Shown piece after piece: positions 40,907-49,763 of a stretch of 63,333 nucleotides of DNA. The translations under genes and the position numbers were made by a program. The notes beneath the pieces were generated by a model. The model was not told the DNA's origin, did not search any database, and worked only from the letters and a program-made list of their open reading frames with translations. Position 1 is the first letter of the stretch; each line of letters starts with the position of its first letter. Origin of the DNA: Bradyrhizobium rifense (GTDB lineage Bacteria; Pseudomonadota; Alphaproteobacteria; Rhizobiales; Xanthobacteraceae); the NCBI RefSeq assembly GCF_008123425.1, contig NZ_VSSS01000042.1, positions 1-63,333 on the forward strand, in the 5' to 3' direction.

Positions 40907-42448
40907 ATGGACCAGGACGTCGCAGCGAAAGAGCAGCCCCGCTACATCAAGCTCAACGCGCGCGACAACGTCGCGATCGTGGTCAATGATTTCGGGCTTC
41001 CCGCCGGCTCCCGCTTTGCCTGCGGGCTGACGCTGCGGGCCTTCGTGCCACAGGGGCACAAGACGGCGCTGGTCGACATCGCGCAAGATCAGCCGATCAT
41101 CCGCTATGGCGAGGTGATCGGTTACGCGCTCGCGCCGATCCTGGCCGGCGAATGGGTGGATGAGGCGCGCATCCGCATGCCGGAGGCCCCTGACCTCGAC
41201 AAGCTGGAAATCTCCACCGCCGTGCCTGCGCCGCTGCCGCCCCTCGAAGGTTTCACCTTCGAAGGCTTTCGCAATACCGACGGCTCGGTCGGCACGAAAA
41301 ACATCCTCGGCATCTCCTCCTCCGTGCAATGCGTCAAGGGCACGATGGAATATGCGGTGAAGCGCATCCGCGCCGAACTGCTGCCAAAATATCCGAACGT
41401 CGACGACGTCGTGCCGCTGACGCATGCCTATGGCTGCGGCGTCGCGATCAATGCGCCCGACGCCGTGATACCGATCCGCACGCTGCAAAATCTCGCGCTC
41501 AACCCGAACTTCGGCGGCGAGATCCTGGTCATCAGTCTCGGCTGCGAGAAGCTCGCGCCGGAGCGGCTGGTGCCCGAGGGCGTCAGTGATGCCATCGTGC
41601 GCATGCAGGACGAAGCCTTCGACGGCTTTGGCGCGATCGTCGACGCGATCATGACCCAGGCGGAGGCCCGCCTGAAGATCCTGAACAAGCGCACCCGCGA
41701 GACCTGCCCGGCTGCCGATCTCGTGATCGGCCTGCAATGCGGCGGCAGCGACGCCTTCTCCGGCGTCACTGCGAACCCCGCCCTCGGCTTCGCCGCCGAC
41801 CTTCTGGTGCGCGCCGGCGCCACCGTGATGTTCTCGGAAGTGACCGAGGTGCGCGACGCCATCCAGCTCCTCACCCGTCGCGCTATCAACGAGGACGTGG
41901 GCCGCGCGCTGGTGCGCGAGATGGCCTGGTACGATTCTTATCTGGCCCGCGGCGGTGCCGATCGCAGCGCCAACACCACGCCCGGCAACAAGAAGGGCGG
42001 CCTCGCCAACATCGTCGAAAAATCTCTCGGCTCGATCGTCAAGTCCGGATCGAGCGCCATCACCGGCGTGCTCTCGCCCGGCCAGAAGGCGATGCAGAAG
42101 GGCATGCTGTTCGCGGCGACGCCAGCGTCCGACTTCATCTGCGGCACGCTCCAGCTTGCCTCCGGCATGACCTTGCAGGTGTTCACCACCGGCCGCGGCA
42201 CGCCTTACGGCCTCGCGGCTGCCCCCGTCATCAAGGTCGCGACCCGCACCGAGCTTGCGCGGCGCTGGAAGGATCTGATCGATTTCGACGCGGGCGGCAT
42301 CGCCACCGGCGAGAAGACGATCGAGGAGACCGGCTGGGATCTGTTCCGCCTGATCCTCGACGTCGCCTCCGGTCGAACCAAGCCGTGGTCGGATCGCTGG
42401 GGCATTCACAACGACCTCACGCTGTTCAATCCGGCGCCCGTGACCTGA
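40907..42448 (+). CDS. garD: Galactarate dehydratase (UxaA/GarD family)
   Basis: 513 residues. The N-terminal 90 residues form a SAF domain (NVAIVVNDFGLPAGSRF, LRAFVPQGHKTALVDI), followed by the UxaA catalytic part: AYGCGVAIN, SLGCEKLAPERLV, GLQCGGSDAFSGVTANPALG and TTPGNKKGGLANIVEKSLGS. GarD/altronate dehydratases are iron-dependent and non-enolase. Galactarate dehydration to 5-keto-4-deoxy-glucarate is inferred from family and from the cluster; altronate is an alternative. An in-frame start at 40814 lies inside the repeat and is not used. Confidence 0.87.
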   Translation: MDQDVAAKEQPRYIKLNARDNVAIVVNDFGLPAGSRFACGLTLRAFVPQGHKTALVDIAQDQPIIRYGEVIGYALAPILAGEWVDEARIRMPEAPDLDKLEISTAVPAPLPPLEGFTFEGFRNTDGSVGTKNILGISSSVQCVKGTMEYAVKRIRAELLPKYPNVDDVVPLTHAYGCGVAINAPDAVIPIRTLQNLALNPNFGGEILVISLGCEKLAPERLVPEGVSDAIVRMQDEAFDGFGAIVDAIMTQAEARLKILNKRTRETCPAADLVIGLQCGGSDAFSGVTANPALGFAADLLVRAGATVMFSEVTEVRDAIQLLTRRAINEDVGRALVREMAWYDSYLARGGADRSANTTPGNKKGGLANIVEKSLGSIVKSGSSAITGVLSPGQKAMQKGMLFAATPASDFICGTLQLASGMTLQVFTTGRGTPYGLAAAPVIKVATRTELARRWKDLIDFDAGGIATGEKTIEETGWDLFRLILDVASGRTKPWSDRWGIHNDLTLFNPAPVT

Positions 42449-42477
42449 GCACCGGCAACTCGTCCAAGAGGACCTCG

Positions 42478-43683
42478 ATGTCCCGCATCACGACGCTGCG
42501 CACGATCCGCATCGACGAGCGACCGAACCTGATCTGGGTCGAGATCGAAACCGACGAGGGCCTGACAGGTCTCGGCGAAAGCTTTCGCGGCGCGCAGGCG
42601 GTCGAGGCTGCCGTGCATGAACTCGCCGCGCCGCTGGTGCTCGGCCAGGACTCCCGCCGCATCGAGGCGATCTCCCGCCAGTTGCTGACGCCCTATCTCG
42701 GCTTCCACAGCGTCAGCGCCGAGGTGCGCGCGGCCAGCGCGATCGACATCGCGCTGTGGGACCTCAAGGGCCAGCGTCACGGCATTCCCGTGCACGAGGC
42801 GCTCGGCGGCGCGAGCCGGCTCGAGATCCGCGCCTACAACACCTGCGCCGGCTATGCCTACAACACGAAGAGCTCCAGGCGCCGCGAGATCGGCGCTGAC
42901 GATGCCGCGCTCGGCCCCTATGACGACCAGATCGCCTTCATGCGCGATGCCGGGGCGCTTGCCGAAAGCCTTCTGAGCGAAGGCTACAGCGCCATGAAGA
43001 TCTGGCCGTTCGATCCTTTTGCCGCGAATGGCGGCCACGCGATCTCGCTCACCGACCTCAAGACCGGACTGGAGCCGTTCCGCAAAATCCGCGACGCCGT
43101 CGGCGATCGCATCGAGATCATGTGCGAACTGCACAGCCTGTGGGGCACGCACACCGCCGAGCGCATCTGCCGCGCACTGGAAGATTATGGCGTGTTCTGG
43201 GTCGAGGATCCCCTCAACAAGATGGACGACGTGCAGGGCCTCGCCGATCTCAGGCGGCGCGTGAAGACGCCGATCTGCGGCAGCGAGACGCTGGCGGGCG
43301 CCGCGAGCTTCCGCAATCTGCTCGCGGCCGATGCCGTCGACGTCGTGATGCTCGACATCGCCTGGTGCGGCGGCCTGAGCGAGGCGCGCAAGATCGCAGC
43401 ACTTGGCGAGGCCTACAACAAGCCGCTTGCTCCGCATGACTGCACCGGACCCGTCGCGCTGATGGCGGGCCTGCATCTGGCGCTACATGCGCCGACCGCG
43501 ATCTTCCAGGAGGTCGTTCGCGCGACGCTGTCGACCTGGTACCGCGACCTCGTCACCGCACTGCCCGTCGTGAACAACGGCATCGTGTCGGCACCGACTG
43601 CACCCGGTCTCGGGCTCGCGCTCAATCCGGAACTGCGCCGCCGCACCGATGCAGTGGTGCGAGAGACCAAACTCGGCGCGTAA
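42478..43683 (+). CDS. Enolase-superfamily (mandelate racemase-like) sugar-acid enzyme
   Basis: 401 residues. Mandelate-racemase group: metal ligands in MCELHSLWG (Glu, with His two residues on, like the DxH of galactonate-type dehydratases), WVEDPLNKMDD and CGSETLAG; LAPHDCTGPV supplies a second catalytic His. The usual KxK becomes K-I-W (SAMKIWPFD), so it does not follow GudD chemistry exactly. It probably dehydrates a further sugar acid feeding the same pathway; the substrate is not determinable. Start at 42478 (AGAGG upstream) replaces a longer frame to 41737 that overlaps garD. Confidence 0.82.
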   Translation: MSRITTLRTIRIDERPNLIWVEIETDEGLTGLGESFRGAQAVEAAVHELAAPLVLGQDSRRIEAISRQLLTPYLGFHSVSAEVRAASAIDIALWDLKGQRHGIPVHEALGGASRLEIRAYNTCAGYAYNTKSSRRREIGADDAALGPYDDQIAFMRDAGALAESLLSEGYSAMKIWPFDPFAANGGHAISLTDLKTGLEPFRKIRDAVGDRIEIMCELHSLWGTHTAERICRALEDYGVFWVEDPLNKMDDVQGLADLRRRVKTPICGSETLAGAASFRNLLAADAVDVVMLDIAWCGGLSEARKIAALGEAYNKPLAPHDCTGPVALMAGLHLALHAPTAIFQEVVRATLSTWYRDLVTALPVVNNGIVSAPTAPGLGLALNPELRRRTDAVVRETKLGA

Positions 43684-43875
43684 AGCACCATCGGCTCGCC
43701 TTTCGCGAAACCGTCCGGAAATATTGACGCGGAAAACTTCTTCCTCGTTTCGTCCTGTCGTCTCACGCAACCAAATTTGCCTGCGCACGGGAGACGAATG
43801 TTCGCACACAAGCGAGCCTGTTGCGGCACTGTCGCGACCTAACCTCCGATTGATATCTTCAACGGAGATTTTGAA

Positions 43876-44145
43876 ATGCGTATTCTCTCGATGATTGCAG
43901 TTGCCGGCGCAATGATTGCAAGCACAGCCAGCGCATTTGCCGGCGAGCTCCCCTCTTACGAAGCGAAGTCGTTTCCGATCTCGGCGATGCAAGTGCAGGT
44001 GCTCGGCGGCGCCGGCGTTCAGGAGCAGTCGACTGCGCCCGCGATGATCGTCGCCGGTATGCCGGCCTCGCCTGCGCAGATCTCGGTGCTGTCACCTCGC
44101 GTGAAGCGGTTTGCCAGCGCGAGCTCCGACAGCGAAGCGCGCTAA
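43876..44145 (+). CDS. Small exported protein of unknown function
   Basis: 89 residues. MRILSMIAVAGAMIASTASA followed by FAGELPSY is a clear signal peptide with AxA cleavage; the mature part is about 67 residues without cysteines. GGAG lies 9 bases before the ATG. No family recognised. Convergent with the next gene, with a hairpin between. Confidence 0.7.
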   Translation: MRILSMIAVAGAMIASTASAFAGELPSYEAKSFPISAMQVQVLGGAGVQEQSTAPAMIVAGMPASPAQISVLSPRVKRFASASSDSEAR

Positions 44146-44162
44146 CCATCCCACGTCACTTG

Positions 44163-44189
44163 CAGCGCCCGCATCCAGTGCGGGCGCTG
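44163..44189. terminator. Bidirectional hairpin between convergent genes
   Basis: CAGCGCCCGCA-TCCAG-TGCGGGCGCTG, an 11-bp perfect stem between two convergent genes. No T-run either side, so it may act as a barrier rather than a strict intrinsic terminator. Confidence 0.6.
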
Positions 44190-44198
44190 TCCGCATTG

Positions 44199-44555
44199 TC
44201 AGGTCATGCTGCCCGGCATGAAGCACCGCACGCGCGGGTGGCCGTCAATATAGTGCTTCCACACCATGGTGCGGCCGATCTTGTTCGGCTCGTTGATCAC
44301 GGCGCCGTCGGGCACGACGACCCATTCGTCGTCGAGATGCACGCGATAATGTCCCTTGTCGGACTCCCAGTCGACATCGGCAACGACATAGCCGTCGGCA
44401 TCCGAGCAGCACTGTCCGTACTCGCTGCGCAGACTCTCGAACCAGGGTTTGAGCGGCGAATTGGCATAGCGTCCGTCGTCGCGCGCCATCGCCGATGTCG
44501 CCAGCAGCAGCGTCAGCCCCGCCAGCGTCGCGACACACAGTCTTTCAAATCTCAT
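44199..44555 (-). CDS. Small exported protein of unknown function
   Basis: 118 residues. Signal peptide MRFERLCVATLAGLTLLLAT ending SAMA; the mature part has a Cys-Cys pair (GQCCSDADGYVVADVDW) and a third Cys near the C-terminus (VRCFMPG), so disulfide formation in the periplasm is plausible. Family unknown. Stands alone. Confidence 0.75.
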   Translation of the reverse strand: MRFERLCVATLAGLTLLLATSAMARDDGRYANSPLKPWFESLRSEYGQCCSDADGYVVADVDWESDKGHYRVHLDDEWVVVPDGAVINEPNKIGRTMVWKHYIDGHPRVRCFMPGSMT

Positions 44556-44907
44556 AGCGTCATCTCACCGATCGAAGTCAGCGCCGCGAGGAGCAGGCGA
44601 CGTCGCTCACGCCCTCGAACAGGCGCGGCAGCGGCGACTCACTCCTCCGGCAGATTTGCCGATAGCTATGCAAATCCAGCGCCAGCCCGCATTCCGGGGA
44701 ACTACTGGCGCGGCAGCCTTGCTCGATCTGCCAGCACGTCCTGCATGTGTGACGTGCCGACGGTCCGCCGCACCTCACTTCGGAGGCTTTCCTTGTCGTG
44801 TCAGGACGTGTACGAAGCTGGCGCGGATGCGACCGCTATCCGCTTAACCGACTGTTTCGAATGGAAGAATTGGGTATCGGCGTGACTGGCTTTGGACCGT
44901 CAGCGCA
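44556..44907. other. Intergenic region without a recognised gene
   Basis: 352 bases between divergent genes. Short frames here have no ribosome sites or family features. It should hold the promoters for both neighbours; I could not identify them. Confidence 0.4.
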
Positions 44908-46053
44908 ATGAGTGACTCGAGGGACTTGCTTCCCGGTCAACAGGACCCGACCGATTTGCCCGCAAACCAGGTGCAGTTTGCGCTGGTGATTTCGCGCATG
45001 CTCGAGACGGTGAAAGACGACGCCGAAGCCCGGCGGCAGATGGTCTACGATCTCGCCCGCTACAAGCTCCAGGAGCAGTTCACCTACGCCGACACTAAAA
45101 ACATCGACAAGATGAAGCAGGCCCTCGAGATCGCGATCGACGAGGTCGAGAAGTTTTCGCGCGAACAGGCACCGCTGGAGCGCTTGCCGTCGCAACAACT
45201 CACATCATCCAAGGTGACCGACGCAGGCACTCTTCTGGTGTCCGGCGATGCGACCGTCTTGCCTTCGGCGATCGGGACGTCCCGCAGCAAGCGGCCTGCG
45301 GTCTCAGGCTCGCTTCTACCAGTAATCAAGCGTACCGCGGGCATCCTTGTTGTCGTTGGCGTAGTCATCGTGATCGTCTCGCACCGAGACAGGATCGCCG
45401 CGCTGCGCCGGCTGATCTCGTCACAGGCGCCGGAGATCGCGCAGGTCGCACCCAGGCCGGAGACGACGATCACGGTCGCCAAGCCGGAGATGGTCCCCTC
45501 CGCCCCGCCTGCACCAGCGCGCGTGCTTCCGAGTGATTACGGCATCTATGCCTTGATCGACGACAAGTCGCTGGCCGAGTTGAACGCGACCGGCGTGATG
45601 GCGCCGGACATGCGCATTGCGATTTCACCGGAGTTCAAGAAGCCCGATCGGCCGCATCTGCCGAACGGCCACGTCAAGTTCATCGTGTTCCGCCGGGACA
45701 TTGCAAATGTGATCCCCGAGCGCGTCGAGGTCCGTGTTGTCGCGAAGGTCAAAGAATTTTCGACCGATGCTGCAGGCAAGACGACGAGTGGCGGAGACGA
45801 CGTCGGCGTGATCCGCAACGTCTCCTATCCGTTCCGGATCTCGCCGATTCCGGGAAAAGCCGAAATGTACGAGCTCCACGCCAGCGACGCAGAGCTCGAG
45901 CTTTCGCCGGGACATTACGTCCTGAGCCTGGGACCGCAGGCCTATTATTTTCAGGTCGACGGCGAGATCACCGATCCCCGGCAATGCCTCGAGCGGGTCG
46001 TTGCCGGTAACGGTACGTTCTATGCGCCTTGCAAGAAGGCACGGACGTATTGA
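44908..46053 (+). CDS. Single-pass membrane protein of unknown function
   Basis: 381 residues. An N-terminal cytoplasmic helical part (residues 1-145), one membrane segment near 146-162 (AGILVVVGVVIVIVSH), a Pro-rich linker, then a beta-rich exported domain of about 190 residues ending in two cysteines (ITDPRQCLERVV, TFYAPCKKA). No family recognised. The C-terminal domain contains repeated Val/Lys/Pro strands of immunoglobulin-like appearance, but that is an impression only. Confidence 0.65.
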   Translation: MSDSRDLLPGQQDPTDLPANQVQFALVISRMLETVKDDAEARRQMVYDLARYKLQEQFTYADTKNIDKMKQALEIAIDEVEKFSREQAPLERLPSQQLTSSKVTDAGTLLVSGDATVLPSAIGTSRSKRPAVSGSLLPVIKRTAGILVVVGVVIVIVSHRDRIAALRRLISSQAPEIAQVAPRPETTITVAKPEMVPSAPPAPARVLPSDYGIYALIDDKSLAELNATGVMAPDMRIAISPEFKKPDRPHLPNGHVKFIVFRRDIANVIPERVEVRVVAKVKEFSTDAAGKTTSGGDDVGVIRNVSYPFRISPIPGKAEMYELHASDAELELSPGHYVLSLGPQAYYFQVDGEITDPRQCLERVVAGNGTFYAPCKKARTY

Positions 46054-46083
46054 CGCCCATAGCCCGGGCGGCGTGAAAGCAGC

Positions 46084-46701
46084 CTACTTCTTCGCTGCCG
46101 GTGCCATCATCATCGCACCACCCTTTTTGGTCGCGGGCACGGGCGCCGGCTTGGTCGCGGCGGCCTGTGCGGGGAGATATTTGGCGACGATGGCGGGATC
46201 GACTTCGGCGATACTTGCATCCGGCAAACGCTGCCAGGTCTCGTCCTTGCCGAACAGGGAAATGCCGAGGAAGCCGCGCATGGTCAGGACCTGACCGTCC
46301 GGGCTCACCGTCATCTTGGCCTTCCAGATGTTGCCGTCGCGCGGATTGACGACGTTGCCGCCCTCATACTTCAACCCGTCACGCTTCATGTCGCGGATGA
46401 AGGAGAGTCCGAGCACCGGCTGGTTCTTGCGATCGTCAGTGCACTTCGTGCAGGCCTCGTTCGGGTCGTCGCCGGGGCGCGGAAAAGTCTTGGCGATGAC
46501 GCCTTCGAAGATGCCGTTGTGGTCGATGAAGAGGAACCAGCCCACCGTCTTGCCGTCCTCGACCTTCTGCCAGAGACCTGCGGCGGTTGGCTGAGCCGGC
46601 GCCGCAGCCGGGACTTGCGCCCCAGCCGGGCTCACCGCGCCGAGCGTCAACGCGAGCGCGAGAAACGGGAGCAGCCGAAAGCCGGTAAAGAGATTCCGCA
46701 T
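46084..46701 (-). CDS. DUF2147 exported protein
   Basis: 205 residues. Signal peptide MRNLFTGFRLLPFLALALTL ending AGA; the mature domain matches DUF2147 (GLWQKVEDGKTVGWFLFIDH, then GLSFIRDMKRDGLKYEGGNV). Two close Cys in EACTKCTDD suggest a metal or disulfide. DUF2147 proteins are periplasmic, lipocalin-like; function unknown. Start at 46701 taken as the signal peptide start. Confidence 0.82.
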   Translation of the reverse strand: MRNLFTGFRLLPFLALALTLGAVSPAGAQVPAAAPAQPTAAGLWQKVEDGKTVGWFLFIDHNGIFEGVIAKTFPRPGDDPNEACTKCTDDRKNQPVLGLSFIRDMKRDGLKYEGGNVVNPRDGNIWKAKMTVSPDGQVLTMRGFLGISLFGKDETWQRLPDASIAEVDPAIVAKYLPAQAAATKPAPVPATKKGGAMMMAPAAKK

Positions 46702-46809
46702 TATGATCACCTTGCTGAGCCGCCACTGCAATGGCCGCAGACTACGGCGATTTCGCGAACGATTCCAGCACCAGAAACATGGGGCATCGCCCGTCCGCTC
46801 CCGTCGCGA

Positions 46810-47838
46810 TCAGTTGACACCCAGCTTCTTCTGCAGGCTGGAGGACGAGGTCGTGTACTGGAACACGAGCCGCTTCTCCGGATAGACGTAACGGTGGGCT
46901 TTTTGCGACATCAGTGCGCCCTCGTGGAAGCCGCACAGGATCAGCTTGATCTTGCCGGGATAGGTGTTGATGTCGCCGATGGCGAAGATGCCGGGCACGT
47001 TGGTCTCGAACGCGGAGGTCTCGACCGGCACCAGATTGTTCTCCAGCGCAATGCCCCAGTTCGCGACCGGACCGAGCTTCATGGTCAGTCCGAAGAACGG
47101 CAGCAGCGTGTCGCAGGCAATATCGCTGATATTGTTGTCGTTGCCCTTGACGGTGGCGCCGGTCAGTTGGCCATCGGCGCCTGCGAGCGCGGTGACCTGG
47201 CCGAGCCGCAGATCCATCTTGCCGTCGGCCACCAGCGCGCGCATCTGCTCGACGCTGTGGGGCGCAGCACGAAAATCGTCGCGCCGGTGCAGCAGCGTGA
47301 TGCGCTTGGCGATCGGATGCAGGTTGAGCGTCCAGTCGAGCGCGGAATCGCCGCCGCCCACGACCAGCACGTTCTTGTCGCGGAAATTTTCCATCTTGCG
47401 CACGGCGTAGTGCACCGAGGTGCCTTCGTAGGCTTCGATCCCCGGCACCGGCGGGCGCTTCGGCTGGAACGAGCCGCCGCCGGCCGCGATCACCACCACC
47501 TTGCATTCGAACACCTTGCCGGCATCGGTGGTGCAGCGAAACGCGGGATCGCCGATCTTCTCCACGGTCTCGATCATCTCGCCGAGATGGAAGGTCGGGT
47601 GGAACGGCTTGATCTGCTCCATCAGCGCCTCGGTGAGGCCCTGCCCCGACACGTGCGGAATGCCGGGAATGTCGTAGATCGGTTTTTCCGGATAGAGCTC
47701 GGCGCACTGACCGCCGACCTTGTCGAGGATGTCGACGAAATGCGCCTTCATATCGAGAAGGCCAAGCTCGAAGGCGGCGAACAGGCCGCAAGGGCCGGCG
47801 CCAATAATCAGCACATCGGTTTTGATCACGTCGCTCAT
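46810..47838 (-). CDS. Ferredoxin-NADP+ reductase, thioredoxin-reductase type
   Basis: 342 residues. FAD site DVLIIGAGPCGLFAAFELG at 8-26, NADP(H) site KNVLVVGGGDSALDWTLNLH near 152-172, and FAIGDINTYPG as the second FAD contact. The CxxC of thioredoxin reductases is absent, which places it in the TrxR-like FNR group found in alphaproteobacteria and Bacillus (YumC). It exchanges electrons between NADPH and a ferredoxin; the [2Fe-2S] ferredoxin at 48500 is the natural partner. Start has a weak ribosome site. Confidence 0.9.
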   Translation of the reverse strand: MSDVIKTDVLIIGAGPCGLFAAFELGLLDMKAHFVDILDKVGGQCAELYPEKPIYDIPGIPHVSGQGLTEALMEQIKPFHPTFHLGEMIETVEKIGDPAFRCTTDAGKVFECKVVVIAAGGGSFQPKRPPVPGIEAYEGTSVHYAVRKMENFRDKNVLVVGGGDSALDWTLNLHPIAKRITLLHRRDDFRAAPHSVEQMRALVADGKMDLRLGQVTALAGADGQLTGATVKGNDNNISDIACDTLLPFFGLTMKLGPVANWGIALENNLVPVETSAFETNVPGIFAIGDINTYPGKIKLILCGFHEGALMSQKAHRYVYPEKRLVFQYTTSSSSLQKKLGVN

Positions 47839-48020
47839 GTCGTCTCTTTATCGGTCGTTATCGGTTGGACGGCGCCCGGCGGGCAGAGGTGACCCTGCCT
47901 GTCTAGCCAACGGGGATGGATCAGGGAAGGCATAAAAGCGGGAGCGCCCCGCAAGCACACCCACTTGCCGGCTCAAAATAACTGGGCTGTAACGAGGTTG
48001 GATATGACGGAGATCAATCG

Positions 48021-48488
48021 GTGAACGCACCAAGCCGCCTCGATACGACGCCGCGCCTGGAGGACTTCCCTTTTCGCCTCAGCGACAACGTCCGCTTCGG
48101 CGATCTCGATCCGAACCAGCACGTCAACAACGCGGTCTACGCCACCTATTTCGAGACCGGCCGTGTCACGCTGATGAAGAGCCCGGAATACGGGCTGACA
48201 CCGCCGGGGCTCGCCTGGATCATGGTGCGGCTCGACATCCATTTCCGCGCCGAGCTGCACTGGCCGAACACGATCGAGCTCGGCCTCGGCGTGGTGAAGC
48301 TCGGACGGACGTCGGTGACCTTCGAGCAGGTGGTGTTTTCGAACGGGACGTGCATCGCGTCAGCGACGTCCGTCGGCGTCCTGCTCGACGAGGCGACGCG
48401 CCGGCCGGCACCGCTGACCGCAGAGGTGATCGAGAAATTCAAACCCTGGCACAAGCGCGGCATCGAGGTCGCGCCGCCGAGCGCTTAA
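48021..48488 (+). CDS. 4-hydroxybenzoyl-CoA-thioesterase-like (hotdog) thioesterase
   Basis: 155 residues, starts with GTG; GGAG lies 8 bases upstream. VRFGDLDPNQHVNNAVYATY is the hotdog-fold 4HBT motif with the catalytic Asp region and HVNN segment. Hydrolysis of an acyl-CoA is expected, with the chain unknown. Lies between the reductase and the ferredoxin genes on the opposite strand. Confidence 0.85.
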   Translation: MNAPSRLDTTPRLEDFPFRLSDNVRFGDLDPNQHVNNAVYATYFETGRVTLMKSPEYGLTPPGLAWIMVRLDIHFRAELHWPNTIELGLGVVKLGRTSVTFEQVVFSNGTCIASATSVGVLLDEATRRPAPLTAEVIEKFKPWHKRGIEVAPPSA

Positions 48489-48499
48489 ACGAGACGTGC

Positions 48500-48820
48500 T
48501 TAGGCCTGACGTTCCGGCGTCGACACCACGAGCCCGTCGAGCTCGTCGGCGACCTTGATCTGGCAGGACAGGCGCGAGTTCGGGCGCACGTCGAAGCCGA
48601 AGTCGAGCATGTCCTCTTCCATCGGCGTCGGGCTGCCGACCTTCTCGCGCCAGGCTTCATCGACATAGACATGGCAGGTTGCGCAGGCGCAGGCGCCGCC
48701 GCATTCGGCTTCGATGCCGGGAATGCTGTTGCGAATGGCGGCTTCCATCACGGTCGCGCCGTTCTCGACATCCACCGTGCGGGTTTCGCCCTTGTGGTCG
48801 ACAAAGTGAATTTTGGCCAT
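48500..48820 (-). CDS. [2Fe-2S] ferredoxin, adrenodoxin/putidaredoxin type
   Basis: 106 residues. The cluster ligands are C-x5-C-x2-C in AECGGACACATCHVYVDE plus a fourth Cys in LSCQIKVADELDG, the vertebrate/putidaredoxin arrangement. The short acidic helix (EEDMLDFGFDV) matches the partner-interaction helix. Likely electron donor to a cytochrome P450 or Rieske enzyme elsewhere, reduced by the FNR at 46810. Confidence 0.93.
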   Translation of the reverse strand: MAKIHFVDHKGETRTVDVENGATVMEAAIRNSIPGIEAECGGACACATCHVYVDEAWREKVGSPTPMEEDMLDFGFDVRPNSRLSCQIKVADELDGLVVSTPERQA

Positions 48821-48898
48821 GGGTGCTCGTGCTGCCGCGATCTGGGGAAAAAGGAGGGTCCGGGCTGTCCTATAACGGGTCGGTCAGGGCAGCGCCAT

Positions 48899-48956
48899 AG
48901 CGTTTTCAAGCGAAGTGGATACCGGTTCGCGGGAAGAAAACGCGTCAAAACAAACA
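48899..48956. repeat. Short dispersed palindromic repeat
   Basis: AGCGTTTTCAAGCGAAGTGG through GAAAACGCGTCAAAAC: inverted CGTTTTC/GAAAACG arms around ACCGGTTCGCG. Recognised as a frequent intergenic palindrome of Bradyrhizobium. Confidence 0.65.
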
Positions 48957-48997
48957 AAAGACTAGTGCGCAGTCCACCCGCATGTGGGGACGCCGGC

Positions 48998-49372
48998 CTA
49001 GTGCTTCAGGATCGCCGCAATGGCCGTGCGAACCTCGGCGACGGCCTCTTTCAGCGCGGCGAAGGCGTGGGGCTGGTTGTGGCCGATCCGGATCGCGGTT
49101 TCCAGGCTGGCGGCGGCATCCGCGACCGCAAAGGCACCGATCCCGCGCGCCGAGCCTTTAAGCTTATGCGCGAGCGCACCGGTTTCGGCCGGCAGCGCCG
49201 TCATCGCCGCGATCAGCCGAACCGCCTGCTCGGCGAACATCGCAAGCACTTCCTGCTCCAGCTCGGCATCGCCGAGCGTCATCCGCGAGAGGTGGTCGAG
49301 GTCGAGGGGGCTGTCGATGGGCGCAAGCGGGGGCGAGGGCATCCAGTCCATCCGTTGCAGTTCAGGCATCAT
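48998..49372 (-). CDS. Hpt (histidine phosphotransfer) protein
   Basis: 124 residues, a stand-alone Hpt domain. LAHKLKGSARGIGAF carries the phosphorylated His69 with the surrounding Lys and Gly residues of the family. It should pass phosphate between response regulators. No kinase or response regulator is in the window. A CtrA-type box lies 200 bases upstream, shared with the divergent large gene. Start could be Met1 or Met2. Confidence 0.85.
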   Translation of the reverse strand: MMPELQRMDWMPSPPLAPIDSPLDLDHLSRMTLGDAELEQEVLAMFAEQAVRLIAAMTALPAETGALAHKLKGSARGIGAFAVADAAASLETAIRIGHNQPHAFAALKEAVAEVRTAIAAILKH

Positions 49373-49763
49373 GGCGCAGGCCCCGGCATCGCGCGACGGT
49401 CCGCCGGTCCGGCGGTTCGCCCCACCGAAGCATGGAAATGGTTAACGAAGTGTTTGGGCCGTTTTACGCAAATCCGCCCGTTTATTGACGAAAAGTTGCC
49501 GCAATCGGCCGAGTTCGGTGGAGAAATTCATGTAGGGCTAAGGCGTTACGGCTCGTTCCTGTTAACGATGATTAAGATTGTCTTAATCGCAGCCATTTCA
49601 TTCGCGACGCTCTGCCAATAGGATGTTGCGGAAATTGGCGGACAAGCCGTCCGGGTGGGGACGGCTCGGAGATCCGCGCAAGCGGCATGATCCGGACTGT
49701 GGGCTTGCGTAGCGCGCAGGGCTCGCGGGGGGACGCGTACAAGTAACGAGGGCTCGACTGAAC
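49373..49763. other. Intergenic region between hpt and the large repeat protein
   Basis: 391 bases, AT-richer than its surroundings and without a gene. Holds a perfect CtrA-type box (49572-49586), an overlapping TTAAC at 49562-49566 and another TTAAC at 49443-49447 whose second half (TTTG) is degenerate. Confidence 0.6.
49572..49586. promoter_or_regulatory. CtrA-type box upstream of the large repeat protein gene
   Basis: TTAA-GATTGTC-TTAA, exact 7-base spacing, inside a longer perfect palindrome GATTAAGA-TTG-TCTTAATC (49570-49588). It lies 178 bases before the large gene and 200 bases before hpt, so either or both could be targets. Matches the CtrA consensus TTAA-N7-TTAA. Confidence 0.6.

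Noticed and set aside
41737..42477. Upstream extension of the enolase-superfamily gene
   Set aside because: Overlaps garD in another frame; the domain starts at 42478 with a good ribosome site.
49442..49456. Second CtrA-like site TTAACGAAGTGTTTG
   Set aside because: Second half-site is TTTG rather than TTAA; kept only as a note.
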